DNA of 64,000 nt from Anaerolineae bacterium (GTDB lineage: Bacteria; Chloroflexota; Anaerolineae; Aggregatilineales; Phototrophicaceae), in contig JAHDWN010000018.1 of NCBI GenBank assembly GCA_023382675.1, positions 1 through 64,000 of the forward strand. The letters are read 5' to 3'. A program made the position numbers and the translations under genes. Below are positions 1-8,846 of this stretch, one piece after another. Each line of letters opens with the position of its first letter. Within the stretch, counting starts at the first letter, position 1. A model generated the notes under the pieces. It was not told the origin of the DNA. It ran no database searches and saw nothing but the letters and a program-made list of their open reading frames with translations.

Positions 1-175
1 GCGCCTGCTCGTAGTTCTGGCGGGCGTCGCTGAGGCGGTCTTCGCGGACATTCAGGTCGCCCAGGGCAACAAGGGTATTGGCTTGACCGAGGCGGGCGCC
101 GATGGTTTCGTAGATCGGCAGCGCCTGCTCGTAGTTCTGGCGGGCGTCGCTGAGGCGGTCTTCGCGGACATTCAG
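1..175. repeat. Near-identical 120-bp tandem repeat encoding TPR units
   Basis: Bases 1-55 and 121-175 are identical, which gives a 120-bp period matching one 40-residue TPR. The copies diverge at base 56 versus 176. The array continues beyond the left edge. Such DNA-level identity implies recent duplication or gene conversion within the sensor part of the TIR/NB-ARC protein. Confidence 0.85.
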
Positions 176-1999
176 ATTTCCAATTCGCAGTAGGATACTT
201 GCCTCGCCTTGTGCGTGTCCGGCTGCGTTTGCTGCTTCACGCCCACGCTCCAACAGCGTGCGCTGGGTCGTCAACGATTCACGCAGCAGCATGTAATAAT
301 CGAAACCAACAACCAGATCAGCAGCGCGGGCAGGCTCATGTTCGAATCCCCAGTCGAGTGCGGCGCGCAGGTTATCGAAATCGATGCTGATCAACGGGTG
401 GCGATCTTCGTCGTTGTTGGTGTCGTAGTCGCCGTGCAGGCGGAAGTAATAGCCAAAGTGCCGCGCCAGGGTGTCGTCAAGCTCGTGCGCGCGCCGCGCC
501 AGGGCGCGGGCGTAGGTGCGCACCAGCCCGTGCAGCGCCCAGCGGCCGTCCTCACGGCGCACGATCATGGAGCGGCGTTCGAGTTCGCGCAGCGCGTCCG
601 CCGCGTCGTCCACGTCGCCGTCGCCCCAGACGCCGCCCGCCGCCGCCGCGTCGAACGTCCCTTCGAGGGCAAAGACGCCGAGCGCGCGGAAGCGCAGCCG
701 CAGGTCGTCATCCGGCAGGTCGTCGTAGCTCAACGAGAGCATGGCCTCCAGGTTGAAATCGCGGTCGTCGTCGTCGCCCAGGTTCAGGTCTTTGAACGGC
801 GTCTCGCCGTCGCGCCGTTTTTGCAGCCGGGCGAGCAGCTCCGGGGCGTAAGCGACGCCTTCCCCGGCCAGTTGCGCGGCGGCCAGCGCGACCGCCTGCG
901 TGTGCCCGCCGAGTTCGTGGATGATGGCGCGCAGGGTGGCGATTGGCGCGGGCGCATCAGGATGCGCCCCTACGGCGCCGGTGTCGGGTTCATCGGGCGT
1001 ATCCAACCCCAAATCCAGATCTAGGCGTTCGGCGAACAGCGCCAGCCCTTCGGCCTCGGTCAGCACGTCGAGGCGGTATTCCTGCGCGCCGATCTGCATC
1101 GCCAGTTGGCGGCTGCGCGTCGTCACCAGGATGCGGCTGCGCGCCGAGGGCACGCGGAATGGATCGGCATGGGCGTGCTGCCACACGTCGTCGAGGATGA
1201 TCAGCGCGGACTTTTCGCCCAGCAGCCGGCCAAGCGCGACCTTGCCGCGGGTCTCGTCCGGGTATTCGTCGCGGCTGTCGCCGAGCGTCACGCCGATGTC
1301 ACCCAGGCGCGTCGCGATCTCTGGCGTCTTGCCGATGGCAACCCAGACGATGCCGTCAGGGAAGCGGCGGCGGATGTCGCAGTCCTGCGCCAGCGCGGCG
1401 GCCAGCACCGACTTGCCGATGCCGCCCATGCCGTGGACGGCTGTCACCTGCCGCTTGGCGGTGACGACGACCGGCTCGAACGAATCGGTGCGGATCAGCT
1501 TCTCCACGGCGTCGAGCGCCGTTTGCCGGGTGACGTAATGCGTCGGCAGTAGCGGTACGCCGTAAAGTGTGCCGATGGGCAGGTCGTCGCTGCGCAGCAG
1601 GCGTTCCAGCTCGGCGAGCTTGCGCTCGAATTCGATGTCCTGGCGGAAATCGGGCGTGTTTTCTTTGAGGAACGGCGCGGGGATGCACTCGGCGTTGTAA
1701 TCGCCCAGACGCAGGATCGGGTTGATCACCTTGCAGAATTTCTGTGCATACTCCCATTCCTGCCGGACGTAGGTGGACTTGACGGCTTCCGGCCCGCAGA
1801 CGAGCACCAGGCGGCGGCTATCCTTGATCGCCTCGATGATCTCGTCGTGGAAGGTCGTGCCGCGCGCTTCCATCGCGGCCTTGTCCCACCAGACCTTGAA
1901 TCCGCGCTTTCCCAGGGCGTCGCGCAGTTTTTTGACGAACGGCTCGTCGTCGTGGCGTGAATACGAGAGGAAGCAGTCATAGGTCGGCTGGTCGGGCAT
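1..1999 (-). CDS. TIR / NB-ARC / TPR STAND protein (3' end beyond window)
   Basis: The frame opens at an ATG at 1999-1997 behind AGGGAG and stays open to the left edge, so only the N-terminal ~666 residues are present. It reads as a TIR domain (about residues 7-140; DCFLSYSRHD near the start), an NB-ARC/STAND NTPase with a P-loop GMGGIGKS near residue 190, a Walker B-like ALIILDDVW and ILVTTRSR, a winged-helix-like segment, then TPR repeats of 40 residues. In this family ligand binding by the repeats is thought to drive nucleotide-dependent oligomerisation and activate the TIR domain, often an NAD+-consuming effector. A role in phage defence or cell suicide is inference. The last two visible TPRs are almost identical in DNA. 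The gene points away from hppA and seems to stand alone. Confidence 0.88.
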   Translation of the reverse strand, partial: MPDQPTYDCFLSYSRHDDEPFVKKLRDALGKRGFKVWWDKAAMEARGTTFHDEIIEAIKDSRRLVLVCGPEAVKSTYVRQEWEYAQKFCKVINPILRLGDYNAECIPAPFLKENTPDFRQDIEFERKLAELERLLRSDDLPIGTLYGVPLLPTHYVTRQTALDAVEKLIRTDSFEPVVVTAKRQVTAVHGMGGIGKSVLAAALAQDCDIRRRFPDGIVWVAIGKTPEIATRLGDIGVTLGDSRDEYPDETRGKVALGRLLGEKSALIILDDVWQHAHADPFRVPSARSRILVTTRSRQLAMQIGAQEYRLDVLTEAEGLALFAERLDLDLGLDTPDEPDTGAVGAHPDAPAPIATLRAIIHELGGHTQAVALAAAQLAGEGVAYAPELLARLQKRRDGETPFKDLNLGDDDDRDFNLEAMLSLSYDDLPDDDLRLRFRALGVFALEGTFDAAAAGGVWGDGDVDDAADALRELERRSMIVRREDGRWALHGLVRTYARALARRAHELDDTLARHFGYYFRLHGDYDTNNDEDRHPLISIDFDNLRAALDWGFEHEPARAADLVVGFDYYMLLRESLTTQRTLLERGREAANAAGHAQGEASILLRIGNLNVREDRLSDARQNYEQALPIYETIGARLGQANTLVALGDLNVREDRLSDARQNYEQA

Positions 2000-2206
2000 G
2001 AGGCTCCCTGCGGTGGCTTATCAGGCTGCTAACGTCGAGTGTACATCATTGTCCGCCTGCGCGCACGTGTACCTGCCGCGCGCAATCCACCCTTTCCCGC
2101 GTTGGCAACTTTGCATAAAATCGCGCCGCGCCACATGGCGAAAGTCGCCATCAAACACTTTCATAGCGTTTGCTAATATTCCGGGTCTTTACGTAAGGTA
2201 TCGTTG

Positions 2207-2234
2207 CTGATTCGTGATATTTCGCACGAATCAG
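2207..2234 (+). promoter_or_regulatory. Perfect inverted repeat in the hppA leader
   Basis: CTGATTCGTG (2207-2216) and CACGAATCAG (2225-2234) form a perfect 10-bp inverted repeat with an 8-nt spacer. It ends 6 nt before the AGAGGAG ribosome-binding site of the pyrophosphatase gene. It could be an mRNA hairpin that modulates translation or an operator. An extended -10-like TGCTAATAT lies upstream at 2171-2179, with no good -35. Confidence 0.55.
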
Positions 2235-2251
2235 GATTTGAGAGGAGTCCG

Positions 2252-4390
<2,139 letters not shown>

Positions 4391-4412
4391 CCACGCACAA
4401 CGGAAAGAGACT

Positions 4413-4466
4413 AAACCACGGAGACACAGAGGTCACAGAGGGGTTTTCTTTTGTGGCCTTTGTGTT
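4413..4466. repeat. Cacagagg-type intergenic repeat and hairpin
   Basis: The sequence after hppA has the alternating cacagagg / cctttgtg composition common in bacterial intergenic repeats. CACAGAGG (about 4433-4440) can pair with CCTTTGTG (about 4459-4466) with one G-U, forming a stem after hppA. The end of the decayed DUF5615 frame runs into this element. A terminator role for hppA is possible but there is no clear U-tract. Confidence 0.4.
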
Positions 4467-4570
4467 TTAGATGCTCTTCTCGCACTCGCTCTGCCCGGAG
4501 ATGACTTCCAGTGTTCGGCGACTTCTGCCTCCACATTCTCATCGACGTACAGGCGGATGTCGCTGTCCAA
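4433..4570 (-). pseudogene. Truncated DUF5615 (PIN-like) toxin remnant
   Basis: From a TTG at 4570-4568, in a different frame and overlapping the end of the DUF433 gene, the sequence encodes DSDIRLYVDENVEAEVAEHW. This matches the usual beginning of DUF5615 PIN-like toxins, which carry an early Asp in (L/Y)xDENV. After about 20 residues the similarity stops and the frame runs through low-complexity repeat sequence to a stop at 4433. Intact family members are about 110 residues long, so this is a 45-residue remnant. The order DUF433 then DUF5615 with overlap is the standard operon arrangement. Confidence 0.5.
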
Positions 4571-4850
4571 GTCCTTCGTCCTTTGCCTTGCGTGCAAATT
4601 CCGCATCTTCTTCAAGCTGCGCGTCGATTTCGTCTTTGTGGGCGTAGTAGTAGGCCAGCGCCGCATGGGCTTGCGCGTGGTTGATCTGCGGGTAGTGCTT
4701 CACCAGATCGTCTACCGAATAGCCTTTATACAGATAACCAGACACGATGTCCTGCACGCGCAGGGTTGTCCCGGTGATGATGGGGCGTCCACTCCGTATC
4801 TTCGGGTTGGATACGATCAAGTCGATTGAAAGTACCGTTATGTCACTCAT
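4539..4850 (-). CDS. DUF433 domain protein (VapB-like antitoxin)
   Basis: A 103-residue protein with the DUF433 core: NPKIRSGRPIITGTTLRVQDIV, then GYSVDDLVKHYPQINHAQAHAALAYYYAHKDEID. DUF433 proteins are small winged-helix proteins, usually encoded just upstream of a DUF5615 PIN-like nuclease and thought to be its antitoxin. Here the expected downstream partner survives only as a short fragment (4433-4570), so this is probably an orphan antitoxin. The ATG at 4850-4848 has only a weak AAAGG upstream. Identification is by motif; function is inferred from the family. Confidence 0.85.
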   Translation of the reverse strand: MSDITVLSIDLIVSNPKIRSGRPIITGTTLRVQDIVSGYLYKGYSVDDLVKHYPQINHAQAHAALAYYYAHKDEIDAQLEEDAEFARKAKDEGLGQRHPPVRR

Positions 4851-5023
4851 CCGTGAAGCCTTTACCGCTCACATCTTGCCAGATTTCAGAGAGAATGTGG
4901 CATCGCGTCTGTATAATTTTAGCATCATTTAACCGAATGGGTTCCCCGTTTGCATTTAATGCCCTCCTGCTGCACACTCTGCCGCCGTGAGTCGTGAATC
5001 CAGCACACAAACCGGACGTTCCT

Positions 5024-6232
5024 ATGACACAACCCTTCACCCTCGGTGTGAATTATTGGCCGCGCCGCAAAGCCATGTACTGGTGGCGCGATTTCGACGC
5101 GGGCGAGGTGCGCGATGAGTTCGCCATCATCCGCGACGCCGGGCTGACGACCGTGCGCATCTTCCTGCTCTGGGAGGATTGGCAGCCAACGCCGGACACC
5201 GTCTCGCGCGCGTGTCTCGATCATCTCGAGCAGGTCTGTGATGCCGCCGCCGATCACGGCCTCGGCCTCGACGTGACCTTCTTCACCGGCCACATGAGCG
5301 GCCCCAACTGGGCGCCCGGCTGGCTGCTTAATGGGCAGCCGCCCGAGGTGGGCGCGCGCCCGCTGGTCAGTGGTGGGCAGATCGTCAACTCCGGCTATCG
5401 CAACTATTTTGTCGATGAGGTGGCGCTGGCGGCGCAGAAGCTGCTGCTGGAGACGGTCGTCGGGCGCTTCCACCAGCATCCGGGTATCTGGCTGTGGAAC
5501 CTGGGCAACGAGCCGGATCTGTTTGCCATCGCGCCGGACAGGGCGACGGGCACGAACTGGGTGCGGACGATGACACGGACGATCAAGGCGATTGATGAGC
5601 GCCACCCGGTGACGGTCGGGCTGCACGCCGCCAGCCTGGTGGAGAGCGCACCACTGCGGGTGGACGATGCCTTCGCCGAGGTCGATCTGGCGGTCATGCA
5701 CAGCTACCCGATGTACACGCCGGTCTCCCGGTATCCGCTCGACCCGGATTACGTGCCATTCACCTGTGCGCTGACGACCGCGCTCTGTGGCAAGCCGACG
5801 CTGATGCAGGAGTTTGGCGGCTGCATGGTGCATCCCGGCGCGCCGTCGCAGACGTGGGCCTGGAAGCTGATGGGCAACGACCGCACGCAGTTCATGGCTT
5901 CCGAGGAGGACATGGCTGAGTTCATCCGCCAATCGCTGCCGCGTCTGGTCGAGGTGGGCGCACTTGGCGCGATGATCTGGTGCTTCGCCGATTACAGCTC
6001 CGAACTATGGACACAGCCGCCGTGCGATCAATTCTGGCACGAGCGCTTTTTCGGCCTCGTGCGCCCGGATGGCACGGTCAAGCCGCACGCACAAGTCCTG
6101 CGCGCGTTCGCAGATGCACAGCCGACCGTGCAGCCCGCGCAGCGCACGGTGGCGCTCGACGTGACGCCGGATCAGTACTACGAATGGCCCGCCAATCACT
6201 TTGCGCGTTTGTATCAAGATTGGGTCAAGTGA
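5024..6232 (+). CDS. GH5-like glycoside hydrolase
   Basis: A 402-residue (beta/alpha)8 glycosidase of the cellulase/beta-mannanase type. It begins TLGVNYWPRRKAMYWWRDFD and continues with GLTTVRIFLLWEDWQP, as in retaining clan A enzymes. The likely acid/base Glu is in WLWNLGNEPDLF and the nucleophile Glu in LMQEFGG, followed by a Trp-containing IWCFADYSSE strand. There is no signal peptide, so it is probably cytoplasmic and acts on imported or internal oligosaccharides. The substrate cannot be told. The start at 5024 (MTQPF) was chosen over a GTG at 4994; neither has a strong ribosome-binding site. A TATAAT at 4912-4917 may be part of its promoter. Confidence 0.88.
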   Translation: MTQPFTLGVNYWPRRKAMYWWRDFDAGEVRDEFAIIRDAGLTTVRIFLLWEDWQPTPDTVSRACLDHLEQVCDAAADHGLGLDVTFFTGHMSGPNWAPGWLLNGQPPEVGARPLVSGGQIVNSGYRNYFVDEVALAAQKLLLETVVGRFHQHPGIWLWNLGNEPDLFAIAPDRATGTNWVRTMTRTIKAIDERHPVTVGLHAASLVESAPLRVDDAFAEVDLAVMHSYPMYTPVSRYPLDPDYVPFTCALTTALCGKPTLMQEFGGCMVHPGAPSQTWAWKLMGNDRTQFMASEEDMAEFIRQSLPRLVEVGALGAMIWCFADYSSELWTQPPCDQFWHERFFGLVRPDGTVKPHAQVLRAFADAQPTVQPAQRTVALDVTPDQYYEWPANHFARLYQDWVK

Positions 6233-6240
6233 AGCGGGGA

Positions 6241-6272
6241 AACAAAAAGAGACGGATGTTTGATCCGTCTCT
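6241..6272 (-). terminator. Rho-independent terminator for the OB-fold gene
   Basis: AGAGACGGAT (6248-6257) and ATCCGTCTCT (6263-6272) form a perfect 10-bp stem with a 5-nt loop. On the minus strand the stem is followed by TTTTTGTTT, the expected U-tract, so it terminates transcription of the 6303-6617 gene. The same stem may also stop the convergent glycosidase transcript, but without a U-tract. Confidence 0.85.
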
Positions 6273-6302
6273 ATCGTCGTCTGGCGTTGCGTTTTGGGGT
6301 TA

Positions 6303-6617
6303 TCAATGCGTGCGTGGCAGCAGCTTGCGGAACTTGTAGCCATACACGATCATGCCGCGTTTGCCTTCGGTCGTCAGCTTACGCGTCACCATTTCGACAC
6401 GGTCGCCAATGGCGAGCGGCTGATCATCCAGATCGGTGATCTGCGCGGTGATCATCGGGCCTTCGTCAAGCTTGACCAGGGCCAGCACATAGGGAGCTTG
6501 CTCCTCGAAGCCTTCCGGCGCTTCCTGGACGATGGTGTAGCTGTACACCTCACCCAGCCCGGAAAAGGCGAATCGTTCAGCCGGAAAGTCAACCTCGCGG
6601 CGGGACGTTTCCGTCAT
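6303..6617 (-). CDS. DUF35-type OB-fold protein lacking the zinc ribbon
   Basis: A 104-residue protein that matches only the C-terminal OB-fold of DUF35 acyl-CoA-associated proteins: FSGLGEVYSYTIVQEAPEGF, APYVLALVKLDEGPMITAQITD and IGDRVEMVTRKL. Normal members have an N-terminal rubredoxin-like zinc ribbon with two CxxC pairs; there is no cysteine here at all. The ATG at 6617 has AAAGGGAG upstream, and a 57-residue frame resembling the N-terminal arm of the same family lies 15 nt upstream. In other genomes these proteins partner thiolases or HMG-CoA synthases, but neither is nearby. A terminator follows the gene. Confidence 0.82.
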   Translation of the reverse strand: MTETSRREVDFPAERFAFSGLGEVYSYTIVQEAPEGFEEQAPYVLALVKLDEGPMITAQITDLDDQPLAIGDRVEMVTRKLTTEGKRGMIVYGYKFRKLLPRTH

Positions 6618-6632
6618 GGTAACTCCCTTTAA

Positions 6633-6806
6633 TTAGCGAGCGAGAACTGGCTGCGGCGCGCGCTGTTCGTCTCTGACCTCATGATCACGCGGGGTCTCAT
6701 GCATAGGAACCGGGCGCGTCTGCAAGGTGATTTCGCCGTTCTCGAAGCGCATACCTTCTAAACGATAACGCTGTGGTTTGATACGCCAGTGACGTGAAAT
6801 TTGCAT
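6633..6806 (-). CDS. 57-residue protein resembling the N-terminal arm of DUF35 proteins
   Basis: A short frame from the ATG at 6806-6804 (AGAGG about 12 nt upstream) to TAA at 6635-6633. The first residues, MQISRHWRIKPQRYRLEG, look like the helical start of DUF35 proteins (typically xIxRHWRxKxxRYxLxG), but the following CxxC knuckles are replaced by MRFENGEITLQTRPV, a cysteine-free beta-hairpin-like sequence, and a polar tail. It sits 15 nt upstream of the separate OB-fold gene, so a one-gene protein appears to have been split, or rebuilt as two subunits. The frame could alternatively be a decayed N terminus. Coding status is inferred from the similarity and the tight spacing. Confidence 0.55.
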   Translation of the reverse strand: MQISRHWRIKPQRYRLEGMRFENGEITLQTRPVPMHETPRDHEVRDEQRAPQPVLAR

Positions 6807-6880
6807 TGTGTTTCAACCTCTTCTAGAACGCGTACTTGTGCATCGCTGCACAAACATGGCTCAATCTTAGGAGAAACACA

Positions 6881-6928
6881 CTATCAAAACCTATCATGAG
6901 AGCTTGTGATAGCTATCACAACCTCTCA
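6881..6928 (-). promoter_or_regulatory. CRP-like palindrome with flanking direct repeats
   Basis: TTGTGATAGCTATCACAA (6904-6921) is a perfect 18-bp palindrome containing TGTGA-N6-TCACA, the consensus core for CRP/FNR-family regulators. It overlaps one of two direct repeats, CTATCAAAACCTATCA (6881-6896) and CTATCACAACCTCTCA (6913-6928), 32 bp apart or about three helical turns. It lies about 100 bp upstream of the 57-residue gene and downstream of the esterase gene, so it most likely controls the split DUF35 pair. GntR-type binding is an alternative. Confidence 0.5.
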
Positions 6929-7041
6929 AATTACGATGAAAACGATGAAACCTTAATGTTTCTCTAAGCCCGCGAAGATCAATTTCGAAAACGGATGTGA
7001 TATCGGTTTACACGTTAAACAACAGCTTTACGGACTCCGTT

Positions 7042-8343
7042 CTACTCGGCGCTGGCGTTGGGCGCTGGCAGCGGCGGCCCGCCGCGCGTGTAGGCTGTTG
7101 AATCCAGGGGTGCCAGCCAGTCGAAGTCGGTCAAGCTCTGCGCCGTCAGGCCTGCGTAGCTCAGATTCTTCGCGCTGCCGGAGCGAACCGTGAGCGCGGC
7201 GATTTCCGAGGCGGGTAGTCCAGCGCCTGTGTGCGTGGGAATGAAGACGGCTGTCTCTGGCAAAGCGAGCAACCGCGCTTCCAACGTGCCGGCTTCGGGC
7301 TGGCCGATGCCGTTCTCGTCAGACACGCCGACGGCTGAACCGATGACGGCGTAGCGCGCGCCGAACATCTCGTTTAGATGCGATCCGACCGGCCAGAAGG
7401 CGTACCACGGCCAGACGGCCTTGCCGCGCTGGAGGTGGCTGTTGTGGGCGAAGGCCAGCACTTTGCCGCGCCTGCGTTCCCGCTCCACGATGTAGGCTAA
7501 GTTGTCCGCCATCGACGCATCGCGGATGCCGAGGATCGTCGATGCGTCCGACTTGCGCGCGACGGCAGCGTGATAATTGAGCAGTTGGCGCGCTGCCACG
7601 GCGGCGTGGCGAGCGTCCGCATAGCGCTCGTGATCGCTCTTTGCCACCAGTTCCGGGCGGCGTATGCGCAGTTCCGTGATCAGATCTTCCGTCTCGATGC
7701 GGAGCGCGGCGGCGGCGGGCGAGAGTCCGACTGATTTCGATGGATCGGCGATCGCCGCCGGATTCTCCCAATCGAAGTCCGGGCCGAGCAGCGAGTCAAT
7801 CCGCTGGCGGCGTTCCTGGCTGTTATCGCCATCCAGCGCGGCGAGATAATCGAGCGCGAAATGGAGCACCTGGCTGGGGCTGGCGATGACGCCCATGAGC
7901 ACCGGAATGTCGAAGCCGTAGAAATGGAGTTTTGTCTCGTGGGCAGGATCGGCATTGTAGTCCCGCATCCATTCAACAAGTTCGCGATTGGCGTCGAGTT
8001 TGCCGAAGCCATGACCGAAGCCCGTGTCCTGCACCTCCTCATAGGCTGCCGGGCCGCGCCCCAATATGTACTCATTGACGACGCGCGATTTGGGCAGGCT
8101 GCTCTCGATGGCGATGGCACTGTAGCCGTGCGCCTCGGCCAGGCGCTGGAACAGCCGGTTGCGCAGCATCAGGATGGCCTCGCCGCCGTGGAGCGCTTCG
8201 CCGAAGCCGAGCAGCTCTACCCGCTCGTCAAGTGAGGCGATAACGCTGTCGATGGCGGCGTTGGGCGACTCGGCGGCGAACGGTATCGCCTCGTGTCGAA
8301 TCCAGTCGTCGAGTGTGGCGTGCATCATCGTCTCCAGAGGCAT
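7042..8343 (-). CDS. Erythromycin esterase family hydrolase (EreA/EreB-like)
   Basis: A 433-residue member of the erythromycin esterase superfamily. The metal-independent catalytic motifs of EreB are visible: LGFGEALHGG (Glu49 and His52), AIAIESSLP, and LAFAHNSHLQRG with the later histidine. EreA and EreB hydrolyse the macrolide lactone, but most family members in environmental bacteria have unknown substrates, so resistance should not be assumed. There is no signal peptide. The start at 8343 has GAAGAG upstream; Met6 or Met7 are alternatives. Neighbours give no functional hint. Confidence 0.88.
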   Translation of the reverse strand: MPLETMMHATLDDWIRHEAIPFAAESPNAAIDSVIASLDERVELLGFGEALHGGEAILMLRNRLFQRLAEAHGYSAIAIESSLPKSRVVNEYILGRGPAAYEEVQDTGFGHGFGKLDANRELVEWMRDYNADPAHETKLHFYGFDIPVLMGVIASPSQVLHFALDYLAALDGDNSQERRQRIDSLLGPDFDWENPAAIADPSKSVGLSPAAAALRIETEDLITELRIRRPELVAKSDHERYADARHAAVAARQLLNYHAAVARKSDASTILGIRDASMADNLAYIVERERRRGKVLAFAHNSHLQRGKAVWPWYAFWPVGSHLNEMFGARYAVIGSAVGVSDENGIGQPEAGTLEARLLALPETAVFIPTHTGAGLPASEIAALTVRSGSAKNLSYAGLTAQSLTDFDWLAPLDSTAYTRGGPPLPAPNASAE

Positions 8344-8445
8344 GACTCTTCAAAATCGCTGTATTCCTTTATGGCGGATATGAGGAGAGATGTGCCAGTA
8401 GCAGGCTGTACGTTGGTGTGCATACGGTGATCGAGACGCAACAAT

Positions 8446-8475
8446 TGTGCGGAGGGCAGTGACGCCCTCCGCACA
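8446..8475 (-). terminator. Strong hairpin, probable terminator of the small basic protein gene
   Basis: TGTGCGGAGGGC (8446-8457) and GCCCTCCGCACA (8464-8475) form a perfect 12-bp stem with a 6-nt loop, 24 nt after the stop of the 8500-8670 gene. The following minus-strand bases, ATTGTTGCG, are only weakly U-rich. Confidence 0.6.
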
Positions 8476-8499
8476 GAACCCCTATGGTGCCGCATACGC

Positions 8500-8670
8500 C
8501 TACTCAGCAGGCGTAGTTGGTGTTTTACCAGTGCGCTTAGTCCGCTTGCGCAAGATCTCTAAGTCGTGCTTTTTCTGGCGGCGCTCCTCCCGCTTAGCCA
8601 CGCGCTCTTCTTCGCGCGTGTGGCGTTTCTTGCGCCGTTCCGGGCTTCTGGGATAATCCTTGCTCGCCAT
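8500..8670 (-). CDS. Small, highly charged basic protein of unknown function
   Basis: A 56-residue frame starting MASKDYPRSPERRKKRHTRE and dominated by Arg, Lys and Glu, likely one long charged helix (EEERVAKREERRQKKHDLEILRKR) and a Thr/Pro tail. The start at 8670 is supported by GAGGG 8-9 nt upstream; a longer frame to 8706 lacks such a site. A strong hairpin follows the stop. The composition suggests nucleic acid or ribosome association, but that is inference only and no family was recognised. Confidence 0.6.
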   Translation of the reverse strand: MASKDYPRSPERRKKRHTREEERVAKREERRQKKHDLEILRKRTKRTGKTPTTPAE

Positions 8671-8846
8671 ATAGATACCCTCAAAGAAGCAATAGTTATG
8701 ACCCAATTGTGATCATAAGGCTTTGAGCGGGTTTGCACATCTGATCTTTGCGATATGAGATATATGACATTACGCCATTTCCGCCCCATTGGCGTATTAT
8801 CACGGGTATATTCCGGCTCGCCGACGGCATAATTTCGGGGATCGCC

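Noticed and set aside
7042-8343. Calling the erythromycin-esterase-like gene a macrolide resistance gene
   Set aside because: Family membership alone does not show macrolide activity and there is no mobile or resistance context.
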